From positions 1-46,575 of the forward strand of contig NZ_AEJC01000466.1 of assembly GCF_000317595.1 (NCBI RefSeq): DNA of 46,575 bases, written 5' to 3'. Of the stretch, positions 5,897 to 12,759 are shown piece after piece (within the stretch, counting starts at the first letter, position 1; every line of letters begins with the position of its first letter). The stretch comes from Streptomyces ipomoeae 91-03. GTDB lineage: Bacteria > Actinomycetota > Actinomycetes > Streptomycetales > Streptomycetaceae. The notes under the pieces were generated by a model. That model made no database searches, was not told the origin of the DNA, and worked only from the letters and a program-made list of their open reading frames with translations. The translations under genes were made by a program, and so were the position numbers.

Positions 5897-7141
5897 ATGC
5901 CCTACTTTAAACAATCTGAACTTGCCGAGTTATACGGCGTCTCTGCGAAAACCGTATACAACTGGATTGATTTAGCCAAACACGGCAAGAGCGACCTGAA
6001 GCTTTACGCGAAGGGTAAATACACCTTCGTCTTGGATACCCCGGAAAACCGGCTCACCTTGAAGGCGCTTGCCGATAAGGGCAAGAAGCACCGCAACGCG
6101 GCCTACTACAAGACGATCCTGCCTGAACCAGAGTTCTTCGACATATATAGCGAGCGCCAGATCCTCGATATCATCACGAACCTAAGCGTGCACGGCGAGA
6201 TTCCGCTTCAGTACAACTACTTGCAGGATGGGGCGAAGAACTGGGAAGGCCGGATGGATCGCTTCGAGTCGGAGGGTGCGGCTAACTCTCTTATGAGCAC
6301 CATTGAACTTATCCAAGACAACCTCGTCACTATCGACCGCTTCCTCAAGAACAAGAAGAAGGTCAACGTCATTGACCTCGGCGTTGGAAATGCTCGACCA
6401 GTCAAGGAGCTGCTAGGGCACCTCCTTGATCGTGGCGTACTCCACCGCTACATAGGCATCGACATCAGCCCGACGATGCTTGGAATCGCTGAGCGGAACG
6501 TCAAAGACTGGTACGGCGACGCTGTGAAGTTTGAGGGCTATGTCCGCGACATCACCAACGAGCAGTTTGATGACCTCGTTGTTGCGGACATGCTCGATGA
6601 GGAAGCCGACCAGACTTTGAACCTCGTGCTGTTGCTCGGTGGAACGTCGGTCAACTTCCGCTCTTCCAATGATGCTCTGAAACCCATCTTCAACAGCATG
6701 CATCGCAATGACCTACTAATCCATACGCTCAAGCCGGACACCGAAGCATCGAGGCGGTATCTGGACTTAGGGCCGGTGCCGGGCTCGATCAGCCTCGCGC
6801 CCAACTTCAAGTACATCCTTGACTTGCTGAACATCGACGAGTCGTCATACGACGTAGAGAGCGGCTTCGACAGTGAGAAGAAGATGCGCTACGTTCGCGT
6901 CCGTCTCAAGACAGCCTTGCAGATTCAGTTCGACCTGGGCGGCACAAAGAAACGCGAGCTCTACCTAGAGAAGGGTGACGCAATCCTCCTGTTCCGGGCG
7001 TGGCACCTCTCCACACCTGAGATCATCACCGAGTTGGGTAAGGCCGGTTTCATGTTCCTGCACGCAAGCCTCACCGAAGACCGTCAGTACTTCCTGTCCA
7101 TCTCAGGGGTAGACAACCGAATCGACATCGAGCGCGCGTAG
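5897..7141 (+). CDS. Helix-turn-helix protein fused to EgtD-like (histidine-type) methyltransferase
   Basis: The protein has 414 residues. Residues 4-26 (FKQSELAELYGVSAKTVYNW) form a MerR/Xre-like helix-turn-helix. From about residue 80 it resembles the Methyltransf_33 family of L-histidine N-alpha-methyltransferases (EgtD): the SAM-binding motif VIDLGVGNARPVKELL at 158-173 and YIGIDISPTML at 185-195. EgtD itself makes the first step of ergothioneine synthesis and has no DNA-binding domain. No EgtA, B, C or E genes are nearby, so a different substrate is likely. No clear ribosome site precedes the ATG. The gene ends at a hairpin inside the right inverted-repeat arm. The catalytic fold call is good; the substrate is unknown. 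Confidence 0.7.
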   Translation: MPYFKQSELAELYGVSAKTVYNWIDLAKHGKSDLKLYAKGKYTFVLDTPENRLTLKALADKGKKHRNAAYYKTILPEPEFFDIYSERQILDIITNLSVHGEIPLQYNYLQDGAKNWEGRMDRFESEGAANSLMSTIELIQDNLVTIDRFLKNKKKVNVIDLGVGNARPVKELLGHLLDRGVLHRYIGIDISPTMLGIAERNVKDWYGDAVKFEGYVRDITNEQFDDLVVADMLDEEADQTLNLVLLLGGTSVNFRSSNDALKPIFNSMHRNDLLIHTLKPDTEASRRYLDLGPVPGSISLAPNFKYILDLLNIDESSYDVESGFDSEKKMRYVRVRLKTALQIQFDLGGTKKRELYLEKGDAILLFRAWHLSTPEIITELGKAGFMFLHASLTEDRQYFLSISGVDNRIDIERA

Positions 7142-7165
7142 GCGACCGGCCTCACGACTTGCCGC

Positions 7166-7252
7166 CCTTGAACACCCCGTAGCCGAGCACGGCACGGGGT
7201 GCTGTTGTGTCTGCGGTTGGATCGGCTCGACCTACCGCGCCCGCCGGCGTGC
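7166..7252 (+). repeat. Right arm of ~87-bp inverted repeat
   Basis: Reverse-complementary to 4965-5051 at about 80 of 87 positions. It starts 24 bases after the methyltransferase stop and ends inside a possible coding stretch for RPTAPAGVPLDRTL. A shorter third copy of that end lies at 1828-1875. With the left arm it brackets genes 5082-7141 symmetrically. Confidence 0.8.
7173..7201 (+). terminator. Hairpin terminator after the methyltransferase
   Basis: CACCCCGT (7173-7180) and ACGGGGTG (7194-7201) are perfect arms with a GC-rich inner part, followed by the T-rich GCTGTTGTGTCT. It lies within the right repeat arm. Confidence 0.55.
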
Positions 7253-7326
7253 CATTGGATCGCACGCTTCCAGAGATGGGAGCGCAGCTGTCGGACAGTC
7301 CCTTCGTAACGATCGAAGCTACCGGC

Positions 7327-8442
7327 TCACGCCTGCGGCCTGCTTCCGTCCATCTCGTCTTCCAGTACCCAGACGAATGCCACTCCGCCCTTCGGGAACG
7401 TCCAGCCCTCGTAGGCCACTTCGACACTCGGGGATGGATCGGAGGCTTCAAGGTGTCGATACCTCGGCTGCCGCGGACCGGACAGGTAGTCGAGGACGTT
7501 CATGCGACGGATGCCGCAGTCGCCGTACCAGAGTTCAGCCCGGAAGTTCTTGGTCGGTTGGCTCAAGTCAAGGTGGAGCGTGTGGCCGTGCCGTTGGACC
7601 AGGACGCGGTACGTGTACGAGATGGTCACCTCGCTCTTCGGATCAACGTCGTCGTTCAGGGTGCAGGCGTAGGTCTGGCCACCTTTTCGAGTGGTGCGCC
7701 GGATGCTTTGGTTCTTGCCGTTCACGGCAACCTGCACAAGCTCGAAGACTTCAGGTGAGGAGGCGTCCAGGTTGCCCACCGGATCGAAGTACCAAGCCAT
7801 GGTGGAAGTTGGATCGGCCGACAGCTCTCGGAAGGCGTCCAGGTCTGAGACGCACGAGAAGCGGAGCACTGGGCTCGACGGGGTGAAGCGGTACTCCCAC
7901 GAGATGGTGGCCACGAACATCGACCCCTTGCCCGAAACAGGCCCCTTCTTCCAGGGTGCGAGTGCGACCGAGACGTGAGCGTCCTCCCAGCGCTGCCGCG
8001 CTCCGATGATCTGTTGCTTCAAGTCGCGGTACGCGTCAGCGGCAAGCTCCTTGTCGCCGAGCCGGATGCCCAACGTGTTCTCGACGATGCGGTCGAGCGT
8101 CTTGTCCGAGGCGACATTGGTCAGCGAGTCCGGGGCGAAGGCGAAGCCGTCCACGACAGCGTCCCGGATGGCGGGTGCTTCTTCGGCGAGGATCTTCCGC
8201 AGCCGCTCGTTGGCGCGGGTCTCGGCGTCGGCCTGGTCGATGTAGGCGAAAGCGATGGCGATGAGCCCGGTCGTGAAGAGTGCCGAGCCCACGTCCATGA
8301 CGGGCAGAGCGTTGAGCCAGGTCACGGCCATACTGCCGCTTGCCCAGTGAGCGATGACCATTAGGGCAATACCAACCACCGTGACGATGGTCGAGAGCAG
8401 TGCAAGCTTGGTCTTGTAGAGACGTTCTAACGGGCTCGACAT
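7327..8442 (-). CDS. Two-TM membrane protein with large cytoplasmic domain
   Basis: The protein has 371 residues from ATG 8442. Near the N-terminus are two hydrophobic helices: LALLSTIVTVVGIALMVIA and, some 20 residues later, VGSALFTTGLIAIAFAYI. A long cytoplasmic part follows: a helical stretch (AETRANERLRKILAEEAP) and a beta-rich C-terminal domain (WEYRFTPSSPVLRFSC, VTISYTYRVLVQRHG). Two-TM proteins with a cytosolic sensor occur among actinobacterial defence effectors, but I cannot place this one in a named family. The promoter at 8454-8481 puts transcription start almost at the ATG, so the mRNA is nearly leaderless. A TTG at 8454 is a less likely start. Its neighbours are an XRE regulator and a nuclease-like protein. 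Confidence 0.65.
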   Translation of the reverse strand: MSSPLERLYKTKLALLSTIVTVVGIALMVIAHWASGSMAVTWLNALPVMDVGSALFTTGLIAIAFAYIDQADAETRANERLRKILAEEAPAIRDAVVDGFAFAPDSLTNVASDKTLDRIVENTLGIRLGDKELAADAYRDLKQQIIGARQRWEDAHVSVALAPWKKGPVSGKGSMFVATISWEYRFTPSSPVLRFSCVSDLDAFRELSADPTSTMAWYFDPVGNLDASSPEVFELVQVAVNGKNQSIRRTTRKGGQTYACTLNDDVDPKSEVTISYTYRVLVQRHGHTLHLDLSQPTKNFRAELWYGDCGIRRMNVLDYLSGPRQPRYRHLEASDPSPSVEVAYEGWTFPKGGVAFVWVLEDEMDGSRPQA

Positions 8443-8453
8443 ATACAAGATCA

Positions 8454-8481
8454 ATTATACAGAACTTGCAGGTCAGAGCAA
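8454..8481 (-). promoter_or_regulatory. Promoter of the two-TM gene
   Basis: On the minus strand TTGCTC (8481-8476), a 16-base spacer and a perfect TATAAT (8459-8454). Initiation about seven bases further on would fall just before ATG 8442. Confidence 0.5.
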
Positions 8482-8495
8482 TGGTTCGCTCAGCA

Positions 8496-8531
8496 GGAAG
8501 CCCCGAGTCACGGGGTGAACTCGGGGCTTCC
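8496..8531. terminator. Strong hairpin between micropeptide and two-TM gene
   Basis: GGAAGCCCCGAGT (8496-8508) and ACTCGGGGCTTCC (8519-8531) are perfect 13-bp arms around a 10-base loop. It follows the 13-codon ORF on the minus strand and precedes the two-TM gene's promoter, so it may insulate them or act as an attenuator. There is no T-tract. Confidence 0.6.
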
Positions 8532-8552
8532 AAAGGGTGAGCAGGACGAGCG

Positions 8553-8594
8553 CTAGCGCTTCGTGCCGCCACCGCCACCGTTGGCGTGCAACAT
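8553..8594 (-). CDS. 13-residue Gly-rich peptide ORF
   Basis: ATG 8594 encodes MLHANGGGGGTKR, then TAG at 8555-8553. A near-ideal ribosome site, GGGAGGTG (8608-8601), lies upstream with about six bases of spacing; ATG 8600 would add two residues but is too close. It is followed by the hairpin at 8496-8531 and lies divergent from the XRE gene. Five consecutive glycines and a basic end suggest a regulatory or leader peptide, or possibly a precursor peptide. Translation rests on the ribosome site alone. It has no export signal. Confidence 0.4.
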   Translation of the reverse strand: MLHANGGGGGTKR

Positions 8595-8662
8595 GATCAT
8601 CACCTCCCTCGTTCGAGAACTGCCACGCCAGAATAGGACACAAAGTCATGGGATGCAGAGTG

Positions 8663-8700
8663 TTGGGACGCATACTCTCTGGATCTTGAGGCTTGGGACG
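8663..8700. promoter_or_regulatory. Direct-repeat operator candidate
   Basis: TTGGGACGCAT (8663-8673) and TTGGGACGTAT (8693-8703) lie 30 bases apart, about three helical turns, in the divergent gap between the peptide ORF and the XRE gene. Restriction-controller-type XRE proteins bind such spaced repeats, so autoregulation is likely. Confidence 0.5.
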
Positions 8701-8718
8701 TATGGGCTAGGGCTCGCC

Positions 8719-8979
8719 ATGGCAAAACAGCCCATCTCAGACGCAGCGCAGACGTTCGGCGCGCGGGTGCGTGCCCGCCGGAACGAGCTCGGCAAGAGCC
8801 AGGAACGCCTTGCCGACGACAGCGGTATGCACTGGACATTCATTGGTCAGGTCGAACGCGGCCAGCGCAACGTCAGCTTGCACAACATCCTCAAGCTGGC
8901 CGATGCGCTCGGGATTGATGCGGGCGACCTCGTGCAGGGGCTCAAGGCTCCAGAGGACTCCACGGGTAGCCAGGAGTAG
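8719..8979 (+). CDS. XRE-family helix-turn-helix regulator
   Basis: The protein has 86 residues from ATG 8719; the longer upstream frame lacks conserved sequence. The domain spans almost the whole protein: FGARVRARRNELGKSQERLA, then the recognition part GMHWTFIGQVERGQRNVS and LHNILKLADALGIDAGDLV. It closely resembles controller (C) proteins that time expression of restriction genes. It lies divergent from the Gly-rich peptide ORF, next to the two-TM gene and convergent with the nuclease-like gene. TTGGGACG repeats upstream are candidate operators. No methyltransferase of a classical restriction system is adjacent. Confidence 0.85.
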   Translation: MAKQPISDAAQTFGARVRARRNELGKSQERLADDSGMHWTFIGQVERGQRNVSLHNILKLADALGIDAGDLVQGLKAPEDSTGSQE

Positions 8980-8985
8980 GGCATG

Positions 8986-9014
8986 AAAAAGCCTCGCCCC
9001 GCGAAGAGGCGAGG
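8986..9014 (-). terminator. Intrinsic terminator for the nuclease-like gene
   Basis: On the minus strand CCTCGCC and GGCGAGG form the stem (9014-8992), followed by TTTTT after one C. It lies about 120 bases past the stop of 9134-10000. The same hairpin may end the XRE transcript. The rest of 9015-9133 shows no gene. Confidence 0.65.
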
Positions 9015-9133
9015 ACGACAGGGGGCTGCCCGTCGTTCAAGCGTGCTGGTTGGTGTAGCCGGTTCGAGTCGACCTACAGCGCGTGGCCGGCGCGCAGTTG
9101 AACCTGCGGTTCATGCCCGGTAGGGCACCCTCG

Positions 9134-10000
9134 TCACCCGTTGGTGGGTATGCCGTCAGTACTCGTCACCCGCGTGATCCTGAAGATGGCCACAGTCCCC
9201 AAGAGCGGCGATGGGCCACCAGTGAGCGGATAGTCGTCCTTCGTTGCGGCGAAGAGAGCGAGCTTCTTCTCCGCAAGCTCCTCCAGGATGGCGGTGATGC
9301 TTCGCTGTGCATCCCGTACCGAGGAGCGAGAGAACTCGATGTCTCCTGAGACATCGCTCCAGTCCTGAAAGGCTTGGACCGCGCTGTCTATGAGGTCCTG
9401 CTCCTCGTCGGTGCAGTCGTCTGGTTCCTCATGCGGCAACCATCCAAGGCAGCCGGAGAGGATCGGCCAGAGGTCACGCCCTGTCTTCATGTGGTCGAGT
9501 AGCACGACTTGAAACGCTGGCTCGTCCACCGTGATGACGTCAATGATCCTGTCGACCTGCTCCTTCTTGGGCTTGCTGATCTCATCGGCCAGCGTCTTGA
9601 GTCCCCACACCTCGATGGTGACGCCGGGGTACAACGGGCGAAGCTCGTTGTCGATGAACTGGTCGACCTCGCCCGGCAAGGTGTCGTTGGTGAGGAATCG
9701 CCACACCCGTACGTCACGGTGCTCGTTGAGACAGCCCTCCAAGTCACCGCGGATCTTCGCTTTGGTCTTGTCGATCCGCTCACCACGCGTCGCGTGTGCA
9801 GCAAAGAACACCCGGGCCTTCGGGCAGTAGCCATCGTTCTTGGTGTCGCCCTTCGGCCCGGCCGCTCGCACAGGTTGGTAGTCGCTGGGGTACAGCTCCC
9901 GGCCGAGCCGGTCCATGCAGTCCTGGAAGGCGTTGCCCTCCAGCCGGAGGAGCTGACCTTCCACGAGCTTCCGCAGTGAGTTCTGATCCACGACAGCCAT
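9134..10000 (-). CDS. Restriction-endonuclease-like protein, putative defence gene
   Basis: The protein has 288 residues from ATG 10000; the upstream extension of the frame is not conserved in character. Residues 1 to about 120 resemble the N-terminal PD-(D/E)XK-like domain of ABC-three-component and related defence proteins: LEGNAFQDCMDRLGRELYP, then GPKGDTKNDGYCPKARVFFAAHATR and KIRGDLEGCLNEH. A basic residue in the expected DxnExK arrangement is not clear, so catalysis is uncertain. The C-terminal half is helical and acidic with no recognised motif. It faces the XRE gene. A defence role is inferred from the domain and the neighbourhood. Confidence 0.5.
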   Translation of the reverse strand: MAVVDQNSLRKLVEGQLLRLEGNAFQDCMDRLGRELYPSDYQPVRAAGPKGDTKNDGYCPKARVFFAAHATRGERIDKTKAKIRGDLEGCLNEHRDVRVWRFLTNDTLPGEVDQFIDNELRPLYPGVTIEVWGLKTLADEISKPKKEQVDRIIDVITVDEPAFQVVLLDHMKTGRDLWPILSGCLGWLPHEEPDDCTDEEQDLIDSAVQAFQDWSDVSGDIEFSRSSVRDAQRSITAILEELAEKKLALFAATKDDYPLTGGPSPLLGTVAIFRITRVTSTDGIPTNG

Positions 10001-10081
10001 TACCGCACAGCTCGTGCGTCCTGCGCAGCTAGGTCGCACGGGTCAAGCGGCCGTGGCCGGCGGTGGGTTGCCGGGCTCGAT

Positions 10082-11503
10082 CTACGCAGCAAGCTCGACG
10101 TCCTCACCCCCGGTGTTTTTGACGGCAGCGCTGACGGCAACGACACCGAGCACCCACCGACGACGACGGTCTTGCAAGAGCGCATCAACCTCGGTGACGC
10201 GCTTATTTACGGTGTCGTGGACCGATCTCTTAAGCAGGGTGTCCTGGGTTCGAGCCCCAGTTGGCCCTCCAGATATGATCCATGCCAGAAAGTCGTGCCA
10301 GAAATGACTTTGACGGCTAACTTGACGGCAACCGTCAAGAACATCCATCAACCGCCCAGTCCCATCAGACTGGGCGGTTTTGGGTGTTTGAAGTGTTTGT
10401 TCTACGAGTTCCAGGGCGTTCTCAATCTGGCTGTCATATGCGTGCTGGTAATACTGCTGCGTTGTAAGTGCGCTGCTGTGCCCCATTATGGTTTGAGCAA
10501 CTTTCAGTTGGACACCAAGGAAGTCAAGCATGGACGTTACGGTGTGCCGTGTGTCGTGGAACCGGATGTTTCTTACACCAGCCAACTTACATAGCCGTTT
10601 GAACGTCCTGTCCGAGAAGTTCCGTGGATCAATGGGCGTCCCCTTGGTTGACGTGAAAACAAGGTCATGCTCGGACGGCGGGCTCTCTTTCCTAGCTTCC
10701 TTAAGTCGAACAAGCTCCTCTCTTAGAACTCCAAGAATCGGCAATGGACGCTCGCTCGATTCAGTCTTCAGTGAGACGAATAGTAACTCGCCTTTGACTT
10801 TTTGGAGCTGCTGTGTCAACTGAATCTCGCCCGCTACCAGATCGACGTCTTGCCATCGAAGGCCAAGAATCTCTCCTCGGCGCGGCCCATAAAAGAGGGC
10901 AAGGCACCAGGCTCCCGACAGTCGATGCTCTTTGGCGACCTCCCAAAACTGCTGTGCCTCTTCGGGTGTCCAGGGGGCTGCCTTCTTTTTTGGCTTATAT
11001 GTTGGCGTCTCAGCTAACCGTGCGACGTTGCGGCCTATTAACTCCTCGCGCATTGCATAAGTGAGGGCGGCGCTGAGCGTTGTCTTTATCGTTTGAAGTC
11101 TGCGAGGCGAGTGACCCTGTTCGAGAAGTTGGCCAAGCAGCGCACGAACAGTCTGAACCCTAATGTCGGTAAGCCTTTTATTGCCAATGTTGGGTTTGAG
11201 GTAAAGTCGGGCGACACACTCGTAGTCCTCGTACGTCTTTGGCTTATCTACTTTTTTGACGACTGCTTCTAGCCAGTAGTCCAAGTAGTCTGCCAGGAGC
11301 CATGCTTTGTCGGCGACGGGCACACCCTTGTTGTGGTTGGCCTTGATCTCGGTGAGCTTCTGGCTAACCTCAGCGCGGGTGGCGCCGTAGACGCGCACCC
11401 GCTTTCGTTTTCCCACTGTCGTAAGAACGTAGGTTGCACCCTCCCAACGTCCATCCTTGCGCGGATAGATCGTGCCCTCGCCATTAGCCCTACGCCGAGC
11501 CAT
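10082..11503 (-). CDS. int: Tyrosine site-specific integrase
   Basis: The protein has 473 residues from ATG 11503, which overlaps the excisionase stop (TGATG). Residues 1-60 are the arm-binding domain, about 65-155 the core-binding domain. Catalytic residues of the phage-integrase family are present: Arg208/209 in FYGPRRGEI, Lys246 in SLKTESS, His316 and Arg319 in FHDTRHT, His342 in MGHSS and Tyr351/352 in QQYYQHA. The conserved domain ends near residue 372. The rest of the frame runs through a terminator-like hairpin (10350-10381) and the antisense of a tRNA-Lys 3' end, producing GGPTGARTQDTLLK at residues 412-425, then about 48 residues of flanking sequence. That tail is a consequence of the attachment site and probably not functional. 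Confidence 0.92.
   Translation of the reverse strand: MARRRANGEGTIYPRKDGRWEGATYVLTTVGKRKRVRVYGATRAEVSQKLTEIKANHNKGVPVADKAWLLADYLDYWLEAVVKKVDKPKTYEDYECVARLYLKPNIGNKRLTDIRVQTVRALLGQLLEQGHSPRRLQTIKTTLSAALTYAMREELIGRNVARLAETPTYKPKKKAAPWTPEEAQQFWEVAKEHRLSGAWCLALFYGPRRGEILGLRWQDVDLVAGEIQLTQQLQKVKGELLFVSLKTESSERPLPILGVLREELVRLKEARKESPPSEHDLVFTSTKGTPIDPRNFSDRTFKRLCKLAGVRNIRFHDTRHTVTSMLDFLGVQLKVAQTIMGHSSALTTQQYYQHAYDSQIENALELVEQTLQTPKTAQSDGTGRLMDVLDGCRQVSRQSHFWHDFLAWIISGGPTGARTQDTLLKRSVHDTVNKRVTEVDALLQDRRRRWVLGVVAVSAAVKNTGGEDVELAA
10227..10271 (+). other. att core: 3' part of a tRNA-Lys(CUU) gene
   Basis: The 45 bp run from the anticodon loop CTCTTAA through the 3' anticodon stem GCAGG, the T-arm (CTGGG TTCGAGC CCCAG), the acceptor strand TTGGCCC and TCCA. 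The left flank does not give a tRNA 5' half, so no functional tRNA is encoded here. It is the integrase's attachment site, as attP or as a junction between tandem elements. Confidence 0.85.
10350..10381 (+). terminator. Hairpin with T-tract beside the att core
   Basis: AACCGCCCAGTC (10350-10361) and GACTGGGCGGTT (10368-10379) are perfect arms followed by TT on the plus strand. It lies within the non-conserved C-terminal part of the integrase frame, and could stop transcription entering from the att side. Confidence 0.55.
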
Positions 11504-11736
11504 CAGGCGAATGACTCCTGTTTCCACTGCTGCAAGACGTACTCACGTACGGCACCGAAGGGGATCTTTCGGCTGCGACCGATTTTTATTGACTTGAGCA
11601 CTGGATTATCTCCAAGTATCAGGTCGTAAAGCTTCGACCTGCTCCGGATGCCCAAATGTTCCATAGCTTGGGCCACCGTTAGTAGTTTGGTGTCGTCCTC
11701 CCCAGTGTTGACGGCACGCATGATTGACTCTTTCAT
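11503..11736 (-). CDS. xis: Excisionase-like helix-turn-helix protein
   Basis: The protein has 77 residues with an excisionase/MerR-like HTH: LLTVAQAMEHLGIRSRSKLYDLI, then SIKIGRSRKIPFGAVREYVLQQ, which is the typical wing and C-terminal helix of this group. The ATG 11736 has a strong ribosome site (AGGAGG) on the minus strand. Its stop overlaps the integrase start, the usual int-xis coupling in actinobacterial integrative elements. It would bind near the att site and steer the integrase towards excision. Confidence 0.8.
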   Translation of the reverse strand: MKESIMRAVNTGEDDTKLLTVAQAMEHLGIRSRSKLYDLILGDNPVLKSIKIGRSRKIPFGAVREYVLQQWKQESFA

Positions 11737-11819
11737 AAATGTGTTTCCTCCTTCTAGTTAAACGCATCTTGATCATTCTGTTAAGCCCGAAGGCGGACCT
11801 CGGCATTGTGATTTCGTCA

Positions 11820-12644
11820 TCATGCGGCGGCTCCTTGATTGCCTTCTTCAAGGAGCTGCGGGCCGACTGAGAGGAGACCGACATCAAAGAGCGCCTGGGC
11901 ATCGAGGGCGAGCTTCCCGATCACGCCCGCGATCCGCGTGCGTCGATGCTCGGTTTCAACCAGCCAGACGACCTTTGGGAAGACGCCCCGCAACTGTTGC
12001 TCCATGCCGCTTCGCCAGTACTCGACGTACCGCAGGCACTTCTTCCGGATCGTCGGCAGCGTCTCCGTGGCCATGTCCACCTCGACGAAGCTGCTGTGTT
12101 CGATGGCGGCGCGACCTATCCGCACGTAGGCGTCCGGTCTGACCATGACGAGTTCACCCAGCTTCCCGGTGAAGTGACGCCACGCGGCGGGTTCAGCGTC
12201 GAACGCCAAGAGGTCGCCCTGACCAAGCCGGTGCTGCTCGACGAGCTGAACGTAGAGTTCAGCGACGGCGAGCATGTGGTCTTGGAAGTACGGTTTCGAC
12301 TCCCACACCCGGCGACGCCTGCCGCCGAGCGGGCCGTCCGTCCCGATGACGGCTTGTCCCAACCCGCTCAGCCCGTAGATGTAGCCGGATGATCCGGCCC
12401 GCGCACCCCCGATGATCCGTGAGAACCGCGTCACCAGACCGAGTTCGGTAAGTCGCGTCATCATGAGCTGCGCGCGACGGGTTCGAGCTCGTGGCGATCC
12501 ATCGACTACGAGGAGTCGCTGTAGGTGGCGCAGGCTTGCCAGGCGTACGCGCTGCAAGATGCCCAGTACGGCGAGATCACGCGGGCTGAGCTGATGACGC
12601 AACCGGGCCACCCGCGCGTTCTGTGGCGAGGATGGTTTCACCAT
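11820..12644 (-). CDS. Replication-relaxation family protein (copy 2)
   Basis: The protein has 274 residues from ATG 12644, which has AGGAG upstream; the longer frame to 12905 overlaps the ATPase gene and lacks conserved sequence. The winged-helix start (LSPRDLAVLGILQRVRLAS) and the motif SFVEVDMATETLPTIRKKC mark the family. It follows the HerA-like ATPase gene by 115 bases on the same strand, a common pairing on actinobacterial elements. A role in transfer or replication initiation is known only by association. It is divergent in sequence from copy 1 (56-736), so the two came from different elements and are not a recent duplication. Confidence 0.8.
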   Translation of the reverse strand: MVKPSSPQNARVARLRHQLSPRDLAVLGILQRVRLASLRHLQRLLVVDGSPRARTRRAQLMMTRLTELGLVTRFSRIIGGARAGSSGYIYGLSGLGQAVIGTDGPLGGRRRRVWESKPYFQDHMLAVAELYVQLVEQHRLGQGDLLAFDAEPAAWRHFTGKLGELVMVRPDAYVRIGRAAIEHSSFVEVDMATETLPTIRKKCLRYVEYWRSGMEQQLRGVFPKVVWLVETEHRRTRIAGVIGKLALDAQALFDVGLLSVGPQLLEEGNQGAAA

Positions 12645-12759
12645 AGGGAAACTCCTGTTGGTGAAAATCTCGCTGGCGCGTACCTCCCTCCAACAGAGGG
12701 GAAGCGTCCAGGGCAACCAACACGACGTGAAGGGCGACGCGAACCACGAGGCGAAGACA

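Noticed and set aside
8981..9124. Arg-rich 47-codon plus-strand ORF after the XRE gene
   Set aside because: Its first codons form the terminator hairpin at 8986-9014, and it lacks a ribosome site.
10227..10271. Complete tRNA gene
   Set aside because: Only the part from the anticodon loop onward is present; the left flank cannot form the D-arm or the 5' acceptor strand.
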